Origin: Chamaecrista fasciculata
Taxonomy: Eukaryota > Streptophyta > Magnoliopsida > Fabales > Fabaceae
DNA length: 64,000 nucleotides
NCBI GenBank assembly: GCA_003254925.1
Contig: QANZ01013945.1
Coordinates: 14,133-78,132 of the forward strand
Reading direction: 5' to 3'
Shown: positions 11,301 through 22,734 of the stretch, in pieces
How the letters are laid out: each line of letters opens with the position of its first letter
Position numbering within the stretch: position 1 is the stretch's first letter
Notes under the pieces: model-generated
What the model saw: only the letters and a program-made list of their open reading frames with translations
Told to the model about the DNA's origin: nothing
Databases searched by the model: none
Program-made: the position numbers and the translations under genes

Positions 11301-14300
11301 CTGCCAAAAGCAAACAATATCGATTACTAATCATCATGCAAGAGTAGTAGGCACTCCAAGGAAGAAAACGATCTTATATTAACCTAAGCTTACTAGAAGT
11401 CCCTTGATCCCATTCTTTCTGTTTGCAAATAAAGTTGACAGACTAGCTAAATCTACTACATCTACATCTCTATACAGACGTAGCATCCAAATGAGGACCA
11501 TACAAATCCATAACAAATTCAAAAAGAGACATTGGCATGGAGAAATTATAGATAATCAATAAAACCTCAAATCCCTAAATCAATAAACCCCAAATCATGC
11601 AAAGTGTCCACTTAAATAAAAGAAACAGTTCTGTAAAAAAGGAAAGATTTTAATGATTTTATGAAATAAAGAACAATTTTGACATTAGAATGAACAAGAC
11701 TCGAAATTCGCCACTAGATTGGAATGTCTCCATTTTGTTTTTGCCTTTATCAGTGTATGTTTTGACCCCAATTCACAGAGATAATAGAAAAAAANAAATT
11801 TAGTTCTTTTCACAATCTCAAAAGCACGATAGTCTTTAATAAGTATTCTCAAAACAGTGATAAGAAAAAACTCTTTCAGAAATAGAGTTTCAAATACGTT
11901 GAATTGTACAGAAAGCAAGTTTTCAAAAACAAAATTTGGAAAGCAGAGAAGAACATCACATGAAGATGTAAAGGACAATCGAGCAACGGTAACGTTTCAA
12001 ATTACCTTGTTCCAAAACTTGTGTACAATGAGTTTCTTCAATTCAATTGCTTCTCCAAAATCAACACGACCCACAAAACGAGATAAAAATCAGAGTGGTA
12101 CTTAATAAAAATGAATAAAGAAACCGAAAATAAAATAAAAAAATACTATACTTTGAGGGGATAAAAACCCCCTACCAAAAAAAAAAACAGATGCATTAGC
12201 AAACCTTTCTTTTGAAGGACATCCAGACAAGCAGCTTTGCAAGGTTTATCTGCTTTCCCTGCATTATGTATTTACACAACATAGATAATCAGCAAGAAAA
12301 AGACTGGGTTGACAAGGACTGGAACTTAATAAAAATGAATTGAATATAAGAAAAACCAAAACAATCCAGAAGTACCGGTCTAAGTAGTTCAAACAATTTT
12401 CAGTTAAAATAAAATATGATAATGATTTTTCAGATTATTGTGAAATGTAATTAGAACTTATCTTTAGGGTTTAGAACCCTTCTCCTTGCTAGTGTTCCAC
12501 CATCATGCCCTGAAATCTGAGACGTAATCAAAAGTGAATAGCTAAATTTGGATTAAAAATTAGTAATGAACAGACAATGGAGCAACAGTGAGGTTTCAAA
12601 TTACCTTGCTCCAAAACTTGTGTACAATGAGTTTCTTCAATTCAATTGCTTCTCCAAAATCAACACGACCCACACAACGAGCAAAAACAGAATGGAACTT
12701 CATAAAAATGAATAAAGAAACAGAAAAGAAAATAAAAAAAATACTATATCTTTGAGGGGATATAAACCCCCCTACCAATAAAAAATAAAGATGCATTAGC
12801 AAACCTTACTTCTGAAGGACATCCAGACAAGAAACTTTTGCAAGGTTTATCTGCTTACCCTTCATTATGTATTCACACAACATATATAATCAGCAAAAAA
12901 AATACTGGGTTGACAAGGACTGAAACTTAATAAAAATGAATTGAATATAAGAACACCAAAATATTCCAGAAGTACCCATCTAAGTAGTTGAAACAATTTT
13001 CAGTTAAAATCATATACTATCTGATACATAAAACCAAGTCGTTCCCAGATTAGGTTGAGAAAAACAAAATTTATGAAAATAAGGCACAAGTCTGCTTTTA
13101 CAATACCCAGTTTGATTATAGAAAAAATGACATGGATACTTCTATACAGCTTGAATCAAAAAAAAAGAATGACATTAAAAAATAGAAATAATAAATGACT
13201 TTTCAGATTATTGAGAGACGTAATTAGAAGTTTAGAACTTATCTTAAGAACCCTTCTCCTTGCTCCTTTTCCGCCATCATGTGCTGAAATGTAAGAGGTA
13301 ATCGAAAGTGAAAATTTAAAAAAGAAAAAACTAAAATTAAAAGTAAAAACTAAAATTAAAAGTAAAGCATAGAGGACAAGAGCTCCTCTTGAAGAAGACA
13401 AAAACAAAAGAAATATCACTCAACAGAAAATACTCCACTCTCAAAGAAGATGAACTGGGGGGAATTTATTTTTAAAATCTCTAGCATTTTACTCTCACAA
13501 AGAAAACGGTGAATATATTTTACTAGTCAAATACATATATAAGAGAAGAGAATCTAAAATTTTCTCTTTCCCAGAGAGTAATTAACCATAAATAAAATAC
13601 CAAAGAAGAGAATCTAAATTTCCTCTTTACCACAGAGTAATTTCGCCTAGAATAGTTAGCATGTTTGAATTTCTTGATCATCAGTTCTTGTAAAAACCTT
13701 GTGAAGGTTCTTCTTCATACAATAATACAGTTCATCATCCCAACTCAAAAATCAAGTAATTAATCAGGAAGTCCCCCCCCAACTGTAAATCGAACAGAAA
13801 ATAGCAAGTTAAAATTTTTTTTTAAACAAATCCAGAACTCAGATGTGACCCTATATGCCCCTACTCATAGTTTCTTGGTATGGACAGCTCTCAAGGTTAT
13901 AAAAAAAAATAAAATTAAGTTACACCTATAACATAAATTCACACAAGCAGATACAAAACGAAGTTGGATTGTTCTATCATACACTTTGCAAAATGGAAAA
14001 AGAAAAAGCAATAACATTATAAGAAGCAATAACTCAAGACTGTAAAGAATGTCACTACAAGACAAATTTACCATTTTAGTTGAACAATGACAAAACATAA
14101 TATATATACATATACAACATAAAGATATTACTACACAAGCATTTACTCCCCCAAAAGAAAAATAACGAAACTTTGAACTTTCACACTAAAAAACAACACA
14201 TAAATGTGTTTTTATCTTCAGGCATATGTTGTGGACCTCCATAAACAGTAAAATGCAACAAAATGATATACTAATGAAAGTCGAGGTGAGAATCCAAAAA

Positions 14301-14454
14301 GCTCATAAACTTGGCTCAACCAAAGCAACTCGTAATGGTCACGACATTGTTCCCATCAAACTATATTAGGTTAGACCCTTATTTTCTTCTCTAAGTGATA
14401 GGGGCAAAGTGAGAATACTATAGGCTCAATCACAACAACAAGGATTCATGACTT

Positions 14455-14890
14455 ATATTTTTTCACCTATCCGTTTTACGGTCTAGGTGAGGGCTGATCT
14501 CTTTCACCAATTTGCTTGTCTAAGGGAAGACTAATTCTTTCATCTATCCGTTTTACGGTCTAGACGATAATAACATGCATTCACCCATCCGTTTTACGGT
14601 CTAGGAGAAGGCCTCGTTTTCGGAATTTGCTTTATTGTCTAAGTGAGGACATATTTCTTTCATCTATCCGTTTTACGGTCTAGACGATAATAACATGCAT
14701 TCACCCATCCGTTTTACGGTCTAGGAGAAGGCCTCGTTTTCGGAATTTGCTTTATTGTCTAAGTGAGGACATATTTTTTCCATCTATCCGTTTTACGGTC
14801 TAGAAGGATATTGATATATTTTCACCTATCCGTTTTACGGTCTAGGTGAAGGCTAATCTTGTTTTCACCTATCTGTTTTATAGTCTAGGT
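14455..14890. repeat. Hairpin satellite array 3 with a perfect 120-bp duplication
   Basis: Seven to eight units of the CCGTTTTACGG hairpin satellite. The segment starting 'catctatccgttttacggtc' at 14,541 is repeated from 14,661 with no visible difference over about 120 bp. The array was therefore still changing by unit duplication recently, unlike the diverged units around it. Confidence 0.85.
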
Positions 14891-15519
14891 AGAAACTAAC
14901 ACCAACAATAAATGTGAGAAGATAGAGGTTTGACCTAGTAGAATAGTTTTATGGGTTCAAACATTCTGCCAAAGAACCACTTTCATGATGTTTGGACGAG
15001 CTGAGTGAGTGAGCCTTTTGGATTCTCACCTTAACCATCATCTATATATCATTATATTGTATTCAACTATATATAAAGATCACAACATATGCATGAAGTT
15101 TGAACACATTTTTGTATTGTTTTTTAGTGTGGAAGCATGATGGTCCAATGCTTTACATTTGGACAAGTAAATACAAGTGTTGATTTATCTTTGTGAATTA
15201 TGCTTTGCCATTGTTTTACCAACATGATGATATTCCCAATTTTTCTTTCACAAGAGAACATGAGAGAAAACAAGAAAAAAAAAGAGAGAGCAAAATACCA
15301 ATCAACCGCAATTCTAGCTTATCTAATGACTTGATTAACTGACAAAAACTCTATGTTAAAGAATCCAAAAAATCATACAAAATAAAAAAGAAAACATGCA
15401 TGTAAATCAACACACAAGAGAAAAATGAAAGGAAAATGAAAAGTAATGCAAACAAATAGATTAATCAAAAAGTCGAGTACTATCTTGATCAAAACCTAAA
15501 ACACTCTGATACTATGTGT

Positions 15520-15760
15520 GATACCAAGTGAATTAGGGCTATGGATGAAGAACTGTACTTCTCTATGAAAAAGAAACTTAACAATGCTTTTACAAAGCTG
15601 ATGATCAGAACTGTACTTTTCTATGAAGAAGAAACTTAACAATGCTTTTACAACGCTCTGATACTATACCAAGTGAATTAGGGCTATGAATGAAGAACTG
15701 TACTTTTCTATGAAGAAGAAACTTAACAATGCTTTTACAAAGCTGATCAGAACCAAAAAA
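15520..15760. repeat. Short tandem duplications with 'aagtgaattagggctat' units
   Basis: The stretch 'aagaaacttaacaatgctttt' occurs three times (about 15,570, 15,627 and 15,716). 'accaagtgaattagggctatg' occurs twice (15,524 and 15,667). No coding role is seen. Confidence 0.7.
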
Positions 15761-16118
15761 TTCAAACATACAAAAAAACTATTCTAGACTATATTCTATC
15801 TCCTAATAAAGAGCATTCATAACTCTAGATAATTATAGCTAATTACAATAATTACATAATAAATAACATTTATCTCACAAAAACCAATGTGACAATTAAA
15901 TAATTGATAGTGATGAAATGTGAAGCATATTCATTTTTTGTAAAAATAATGAGTACGCCAATATTTTTCTCAAAGCCACAAACAACAGACCAACAAAGTC
16001 TTAGTTGGTGTTATAATCTTCACTGAAAACATGATCTACGAAGCTTAACATTAAAAAGGGTCTGGTAAACAAAACAATGAGGAAACAAATGCAGAATGAC
16101 TGGAAGACACTGAATTTG

Positions 16119-17335
16119 ATAAATATATATTTCAAATAAATTGGCTGATTTCAAAATGTTATTTAACTTCCTATTATTTTTCATTATTCTATTACAAATT
16201 AAATTTAATTTAAAATAATCATAAATTAATTCAAAAAAGACATCTAAAAATGGAATTATATACAAAGGTACAAAATATAACCTTATCATTTTCTTTATGA
16301 CAATGTAATGATGTTATTGACAAGGATAAAGAGACCAAAATAAATATGCATGATAACCTGGGATCCTAAAGAAAGTCTAAAACTCTAAAGTAACATACTG
16401 TAAGTCAAGCTCTGTTCTTTCACTCCGTCTCATAAATATATATTTCAAACAAATTGGCTAATTTCAAAATCTTATTTAACTTCCTATTGTTTTTCATAAT
16501 TCTATTACAAATTAAATTTAGTTTAAAATAATCATAAATTAACTGAAAAAAGACATCTAAAAAAGGAATTATATACAAACAAATTAGGTACAAAATATAT
16601 TCTTTATGACAACGTAATTATGCTATTGACAAGGATAAAGAGACCAAAATAAATAAGCATGATTACCTAGGATCCTAAAGAAAGTCTAAAACTCTAAAGT
16701 ACACATACCGTAAGTCAAGCTCTTTCACTTTGTCTCATAAATATATATTTCACACAAATTGGCTGATTTCAAAATGTTATTTAACTTCCTATTGTATTTC
16801 ATCATTCTATTACAAATTAAATTTAGTTTAAAATAATCATAAATTAATTGAAAAAAGACATCTAAAAATGGAATCATATACAAACAAATGAGGTACAAAA
16901 TATAATCTTATCATTTTCTTTATGACACTGTAATGATGTTATTGAAAAAAATAGACTAAAATAAATATGCATGATTACTTGGGATCCTAAAGAAAGTCTA
17001 GAACTCTAAAGTACACATACTATAAGTCAAGCCACTCCGTCTCATAAATATATATTTCAAACAAATTGGCTGATTTCAAAATGTTATTTAACTTCCTATT
17101 GTTTTTCATTATTCTATTACAAATTAAATTTAGTTTAAAATAATCATAAATTAACTGAAAAAAGACATCTAAAAATGGAATTATATACAAACAAATGAGG
17201 TACAAAGTATAACCTTATCATTTTCTTTATGACAATGTACTGATGTTATTGACAAGGATAAATAGACCAAAATAAATATTCATGATTACCTGGGGTCCTA
17301 AAGAAAGTCTAAAACTCTAAAGTATAGATAACAAA
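16119..17335. repeat. Four tandem copies of an unidentified unit of about 305 bp
   Basis: Units begin at 'aaatatatatttca' near 16,119, 16,433, 16,738 and 17,045. Each runs through 'ttggctgatttcaaaatgtt', 'catttttagatgtc' (complement), 'ccttatcattttctttatga' and 'gggatcctaaagaaagtcta'. A single diverged copy of part of the unit lies at about 7,508-7,620. The apparent 61-89 aa frames on the minus strand repeat with the units and are not genes. Confidence 0.85.
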
Positions 17336-17779
17336 AACAATGACATTGAAATTTAGAAATAATAAACGACTTTAAATTATTGGAAGATGTAATTAGAACT
17401 TATCTTTAGAACCCTTCTCCTTGTGACGAATCCAGCTCTTCAGATGTTTCAGTCAGCTCTAAACTAGAACTCAACAACCCTGGTCTTTACACAACATAGA
17501 TAATCAGCAAAAAAAAAAAGACAAAATAATAAACAGATTAGAAAGTACAAACAGAGAAATACTTCTATACAACTTGAATATAAAAACACAACGACATTGA
17601 AATAAAGAAATAATTAGAACTTATCTTTAGAAGCCTTCTCCTTGTGACGAATCTCCAGTTGTTCAAGTGCATTCAGTCTAGAACTTAATTACCATGCCCT
17701 ACCGAGGTAGTTCTAGTAAGTTTCACCCAGTAAAGGAAATAAAATAAGATAAGAAAGTCAAGTATAAGGCAAACCTTAC

Positions 17780-18420
17780 GGGGGAGAGAGAGTTTCTTCA
17801 CGTTCATTGAGAAAACTAACCTCGAGTATTAGCCGTTGGCACTTATAGGAAGCCCTTAATTCAATTTTATTACCGTTGGAAGGCGCCATTTGGCTCATAT
17901 AGGAAGCCCTTAATTTTCCCTCCCAGTGTCCGCCAATTTTATTACCGTTGGAAGGGATTTGAAACTAGCCGTTGGCATTTGGCTAATAATCGACCCGAGC
18001 AAATTGAAAAACAGAGTCTGAAATTAAATAACAGATTAATTTAGAAGCCCCTGTTTTTTTTTTAAAAAAAAAAAAAACCCTAATAGGAAGCCCTTAATTT
18101 TTGAAAAAAAAAAAAAACACTAATAGGAAGCCCTTAATTCTCTGTGTCAGGGTTAAAAATAATTGTTACCGTTGGAAGAATTTGAATAGTATTTGCTGAC
18201 TCGCACCAGACTCCTTCGCTGTATGGTTTAAGCTCAGAAATTGCTTTTCTGGGAGGGTAAGTGTTGGGTATAGTGCAATTTAGTCCTTCCCTCGGAGGCG
18301 CGTGGGTGAGAGACATTCCGAAGATGGTGATCGACGGGAGTGAGGGCGTCGCCGAAGATGGTGTAGAAATCTGAGCGAGGTTGGGCTAACACGTCGCTGT
18401 ACAAATCTCACGCGTTTGCC
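17780..18420. other. Edge of the SPT5-like array; short repeats
   Basis: This stretch holds several copies of 'aataggaagcccttaatt' (near 17,848, 17,898, 18,081 and 18,122) and of 'ccgttgga'. It has higher GC near 18,290-18,420. It could be the remains of a minus-strand promoter and leader for the duplicated gene, but no start codon with a recognisable product is seen. Confidence 0.35.
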
Positions 18421-18734
18421 TCAGAACCTAACCCACCTTTTCACTCCAACCCTTGCATTCATATATATTATAGTTCAATTTATGCATTTCACTCAATTCC
18501 TCATTTTGGTCTCAAAACTATACCATAATTTCTGTTTTGGTCTCTTTTGTTTTCATCTTTTAACATTTTCATTCATATATATTGTCAATTGTGATTCCAT
18601 CTTATATTTATATATGTTGTTATTTTTAAGTTAGACCAACACTTGTTTATCTCTAATCTCTAATTTTTAAATAAGAAGAAATATTTTTCTTTCTCTCGAT
18701 ACAAACTCTTTTCATTTTCTTTTAATCCTTAAAT

Positions 18735-18831
18735 ATATGTCGTGTCGTGTCATATAATTTTAAGAATCTAGCGTGTCAGTATATCTGTATCCGTGTCGTG
18801 TCCTGTGTCCGTATCAGTGTCCATGCTATTT
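18735..18831. repeat. Fragment of a 'gtgtcgtgtc' dispersed element
   Basis: The sequence 'tatgtcgtgtcgtgtcatat', then 'ccgtgtcgtgtcctgtgtcc', is the reverse-complement counterpart of the left arm of the element at 23,029-23,332. Only this end is visible. It lies directly against the SINE at 18,832. Confidence 0.6.
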
Positions 18832-19021
18832 TTTTTCGTTCAATCATGGGTACCCCCACTTATCCGTATAACGGTCTAAGCGAAGACTAATCTCATTCGG
18901 GCCTCAGAGACGAAATGACCAGAGCCCTCCTAACAATGTCGACTCTAGGGATCGAACTTGGGTCCTCTCCCTAGGATGTAGCTCGCCTAGCCGCTACACC
19001 AAACACTTGTTGGTTACCTTG
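18832..19021 (-). mobile_element. tRNA-derived SINE whose tail matches the satellite unit
   Basis: On the minus strand an A-box-like TGGTGTAGCGG is followed by a B-box-like AGTTCGATCCC, both one change from the Pol III consensus. The body follows and then an A-run (complement of ttttttttcg). The 8-bp direct repeat TGCTATTT flanks it at 18,824-18,831 and 19,022-19,029. Near its 3' end it carries CACTTAT-CCG-TATAA-CGG-TC-TAAGCG, the same hairpin as the satellite arrays, followed by the same 'aagactaatctcatt' spacer. Confidence 0.8.
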
Positions 19022-19191
19022 TGCTATTTGTTCAGTACTATCAAAGGAAGAAAATCTTATTTTAATTCTTGGCTAAAGTCCTATTTTAGTCCCTCAATTA
19101 TGTTCAATGTTTCAAACCGGCCCCTCAATTTTTCAAAACTTGGAACAGTTGGTCCCTCAAACGTTTTTCATCCATTTTTCTGTTAAAAAAA

Positions 19192-20323
19192 AAAAAAGAA
19201 AAATGTAACAAGACCCCTTAAATTTTGGGTCATTTGGAAGTAGGCCCTTAAACTATCAATTTTAAAAATCAAATCCTTAAACTTTGAAGGTTTAGGAATT
19301 AGATCCTTCCATCCATTTTTTCACTAACAATGTTAATTATTATTAGGATAAATTACACTTTGGTACCCTGTGATTTGGCCATATTCCACTTTGGTACCAT
19401 GTGGTTTAAAAAGTGACATTCTGGTACTCTATGGTATTCTCTGTTAACACTTTGGTACCCTGAGCATTAATTCTAATAGAAAATTAACGGAAATTGGCAT
19501 TTTTGGGGCTATTTCATAATTTTAACCATCTTTGGGAGATAAAAGGCAATTTTAATGCAGGAAAAAGAGGTTGAAATTACTAAAACACCCATAAATATTT
19601 AAACATCTTCAAAGTAGTCCTTAAAAACACAAAATTTTAGATCTTAAAAGGATAAGATTGCACAATTTTTCTAGAATTGGAACTGTTTTGTAATTCTATA
19701 TTCTGTCTTATATTTTTCAAATATTATGTTTTGACCCCAAAAAGTTTTTATAATTTTCATTTTAGTCCCTAGATAATATGTATCCAGGGAACTATTGGTA
19801 ATTTTTCTGAAAATATTGGGACTATTTTGTAATTTTATCTTCTATCCTATATTTTTCAAATATTATGTTTTGACCTCAAAAAGTTTTTATAATTTTCATT
19901 TTAGTCTGTAGATAATATGTAACCAAAGACCTATTTGTAATTTTTCTGAAAATATTGGGGCGTCAATATGTAATTTTTGCAAAATTGTTATGGTTAAAAT
20001 TACAAAATAGCTCAAAAAATTCTAATTTCTGTTAACTTTGTAACAGAATTAAAGCTCAGGGTACCAAAGTGTTAACGAGGAATACCACAGAGTACCAGAA
20101 TGTTACTTTTTAAACCACATGGTACCAAAGTGGAATATGGCCAAATCACAGGGTACCAAAGTGTAATTTATCCTAATAATAATTAACACCGTTAGTGAAA
20201 AAATAGATGGAATGATCTAATTCCTAAACCTTCAAAGTTTAAGGATTTGATTTTCAAAATTGATAGTTTAAAGACCTACTTCCAAATGACCCAAAGTTTA
20301 AGGGGTCTTATTACATCTTTCCC
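19192..20323. mobile_element. Foldback element nested in the left arm of the Pack-MULE
   Basis: The arms are inverted copies. The left includes 'aacaagaccccttaaa' and 'cactttggtaccctgtgatt'. The right includes their complements, ending 'ggggtcttattacatctttc'. TTAAAAAAA occurs on both sides (19,183-19,191 and 20,324-20,332). The centre (about 19,680-19,965) is a direct repeat of about 165 bp containing 'atttttcaaatattatgttt'. Related 'actttggtaccc' sequence is found in MSI1 intron 5. Confidence 0.75.
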
Positions 20324-20499
20324 TTAAAAAAAGACAAAATAAACTTTCATCCCCCAAAGTTCTAGTTCATCAAAGTTATTTTCTTTTTATAATAGGATCA
20401 AAACATGAAAACAAAAAATAAATTAAGATTATAATTGAATTTTCACATCTCCATCTCTCTCTCTCCTCCTTCTCGTTCCTTCGCTCCGTCTCTCTCCCT

Positions 20500-21612
20500 C
20501 AACTTCAATGGCATCTCTGCCGCTCTCTACACTCTCTTCGTCAACGTCATCAATCCCCATGACCCTTCCCTCTTCCTTCTCCTCAACGTCCTTCTCCCTC
20601 TCCTCCTCTCCATCATCCTCCTCTCAACTACATTCTCAATCCCTAAATCTAAAACCTCCCAATCCCCTCTCTTTGATTCCCATTTCGATTCCGACTCCCT
20701 CATCTTCTCTCTCATCAATGGCTTCTACCTCCTCATCCTCAATTCCTCCTTCTCCTCCTTAGGGTTTCACATTATCCTCTTTGGCGCTATTTCCATTTGT
20801 CGATTTCGCGTGACGATGGGTTTCACCAATTTCGCCCTTAACTAGGGATGACAACAGATAGGGTATCCGGTGATTTTGTCACTATCCGTATTCGTTCATT
20901 CTATCCAATATCTATACCCTATCCGTATTCGCACCCTATCCGGTATCCGGTATCCGATGGGTACTCGAAACACCTAAAATATCCGAAAAAAATATGGATA
21001 TAGGATAGGATATCCTATTTTATATATTGGATATATCGGGTACCCGATATCCATTATCCACCAACTAATATAAATAAATGAAATTGTTATTTATTTATAT
21101 TTTAAATTTATTTTTTAATATAAAAAAATTAAATATAATATAACTAAAAAATGATTATATAAAAATATATATAAATATAGTTAATTAAATTTAAATGATT
21201 ATATATAAAATATTAAATTGAATGTAAAATATAAAAATTAAATAAGTAATAGGGTATCGGATATCGGGTACCCTAACTATCCGTTTATTTCAGACGGATA
21301 TAGGGTATCCAAGGGCAATATCCGTATACGCCCAATGTCCGAAAAATAATTAATTTTCACTATCCGTATCTTATCCGATATCCGAAATCCAACGGATATC
21401 GGATAGTTTTTTCGGATGGATACGGGCGAGTACCCTAATTATTCTAAGAAATTGCCATCCCCACCCTTAACTCTCGGTCCGTATGATTTTGATTTTTGTA
21501 AGGATTTGATGGGCGAGAAGGAGAAATGTTGGAGAGAGAATGAAGAACTTGAAGATGAAGGGTGTTTTGGGAAGGTGATGATGGTGTTACTGGTGATCGG
21601 ATTACGACGATG
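20500..21612 (+). pseudogene. Captured fragment of a nodulin-like/NFD4-type MFS transporter gene
   Basis: The plus-strand frame from 20,435 encodes GISAALYTLFVNVINPHDPS then LFLLLNVLLPLLLS, and further on DSLIFSLINGFYLLILNSS. Plant nodulin-like MFS proteins (NFD4 group) have matching segments of the type 'GLSAA.YTL..NA....D...LLLN.L.PL' and 'DSLIF...N...GLYLLL'. After an insertion (20,844-21,463) the remainder encodes CFGKV and, in a shifted frame, a stretch like the 'VTVLGDE' part of that family. The fragment lacks most transmembrane segments and is not functional. A serine-rich frame overlapping it is a shadow. Identification rests on motif memory. Confidence 0.6.
20844..21463. mobile_element. 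Element with 'tatccg' repeats inserted in the captured gene
   Basis: The ends are inverted (AGGGATGACAAC and TTGCCATCCCCA). The subterminal parts are rich in 'gggtatccgg' and 'tatccgatatccg' in inverted order around an AT-rich core. The direct repeat CCCTTAACT flanks it at 20,835-20,843 and 21,464-21,472. Removing it rejoins the captured gene. The superfamily is unclear: the repeat length fits Mutator, but the ends resemble hAT-type elements. Confidence 0.75.
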
Positions 21613-22237
21613 AGAGAGAGAGAGATGGAGATGTGAAAATTCCATTATAATTATAATTTATTTTTTGTTTTTACATTTTGATCCTATTATAAATAGAAAA
21701 TGATTTTAATGTAAAAAATTAAAACTTTGGATGATGAAAGTTCATTTTGTCTTATTTTTAACGAAAAATGAATAGAAAATGTTTGAGGGACCAATTGTGT
21801 CAAGTTTTGGAAAACTGAGAGATCAATATGGAACGAAAAATAATTGATGGACCAATTTGGAACATTGAGCATAACTAGGGGACCAAAATAGAACTTTAGC
21901 CTTAAGTTTTTTAGTTTTTGTCTTTATTTTAGTAATTTTATACAGAAATTAACCATGTCTGAGAATTCTTTTCCTAAATCTCAAAGATATTCAAACTGGT
22001 ATTGTTGGATGGAGACTCTTGCTTTCTCTTCATAAATTTTCTTTTTCTCAATAAAATCTAGGAACGGCTTGGTTTTATGTATGATGAAAGACATTTTTTT
22101 ATTTTAACTTAAAATTTGTTTGAGCTACTTAGATAGGTACTTCTTCTATATTATCTTCATGTGATGATCTTCTTGCTTTCTATAATTCAAATATTTCCAT
22201 AACACTCATTAATATTGAAAGTTTTTAAAAAGTAAAA

Positions 22238-22734
22238 GGCAAAAGTACCAATTTCGTCCCCAAACTTTACACCAACTGTCATTTTCGTCCCCAAACTTTT
22301 TTTGCTGTCAACTTCGTCCCCAAACTTTACATCAACTGTCAATTTCATCCCCAATCTTTTTTTGCTGCCAATTTCGTCCCCGATCTTTCATATTTTCGTC
22401 AATTTTATCCTTTGATTAACATCCTTTAATAAATTAACGACAGACTGCATCTTGTTTTTGGATCTAAGTTAGGATTTGAGTTTCTTTTTCTATCAATTTT
22501 ACATTATATATTGTTAGCCACATAGATTTTGTCGTCAATATTTGGCTAAAGTAAGAGAAAAGGATAAAATTGACCAAAATGTGAAAGATTAGGAACGAAA
22601 TTGATAGCAAAAAAATCTTGAGGACGAAATTGACAGCATGTGTAAAGTTTGGGGACGAAATTGATAGCAAAGAAAGACTGGAGATGAAATTGACAGCAAG
22701 TGTAAAGTTTGAGGACGAAATGGATACTTTTGCC
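22238..22734. mobile_element. Mutator-like MITE ('aaatttcgtccccaaac' family)
   Basis: The terminal inverted repeats are GGCAAAAGTACCAATTTCGT and the complement of a right end reading ...GATACTTTTGCC. An exact 9-bp target duplication, AAAGTAAAA, lies at 22,229-22,237 and 22,735-22,743. Subterminal regions hold repeated 'cgtccccaaacttt' on one side and 'ggggacgaaattga' on the other. A related element is at 47,262-47,612. Confidence 0.9.

Larger units (their letters stand above)
1..18300 (-). repeat. Three tandem modules of decayed SPT5-derived gene sequence
   Basis: The same landmarks recur in the same order three times. One is a block at 100-200 and 3,966-4,060. Another is a 'cttttggtccct' block at 480-740 and 4,300-4,590. 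SPT5 KOW exons lie at 1,140-1,570, 5,150-5,470 and 10,969-11,300. A block ending in 'acaatgagtttcttcaattc' lies at 6,227, 11,998 and 12,594. Satellite arrays lie at 2,062, 8,805 and 14,455, and a stretch including 'gtggaagcatgatggtcc' lies at 2,846, 9,430 and 15,125. Modules run roughly 1-3,450, 3,452-10,400 and 10,420-18,300. The SPT5 pieces keep intron borders, so the copies arose by genomic duplication, not from mRNA. Every copy carries disabling changes. Other recurring exon-like pieces (near 6,600, 7,260, 7,440 and 12,640) were not identified. Module edges are approximate. Confidence 0.7.
19071..21901. mobile_element. Pack-MULE carrying a nodulin-like/NFD4-type MFS gene fragment
   Basis: The long terminal inverted repeats start GGCTAAAGTCCTATTTTAGT and end ...CAAAATAGAACTTTAGCC. 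After removing the nested insert at 19,192-20,323, the left arm pairs with the right arm through the 'gtccctcaaac' and 'gacaaaataaactttcatc' stretches up to the gene part (gaattttcacatctccatct at 20,438, complement at about 21,640). The flanking 9-mers TTAATTCTT and TTAAGTTTT match at 7 of 9 bases, which fits an old Mutator-type target duplication. The interior holds a gene fragment broken by a further element at 20,844-21,463. Confidence 0.8.

Noticed and set aside
15520-15760. LTR primer-binding or retrotransposon end
   Set aside because: The repeated 'gatactat...accaagtgaattaggg' looked like a retroelement end, but no LTR pair, polypurine tract or coding domain was found.
18416-18634. 72-codon plus-strand hydrophobic frame
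   Set aside because: It is AT-rich with no start context or family match, and it lies in repeat-rich space.
20508-20762. Serine/proline-rich 84-codon frame
   Set aside because: It overlaps the hydrophobic frame of the captured MFS fragment on the same strand. Its composition simply reflects the tc-rich sequence in another frame.
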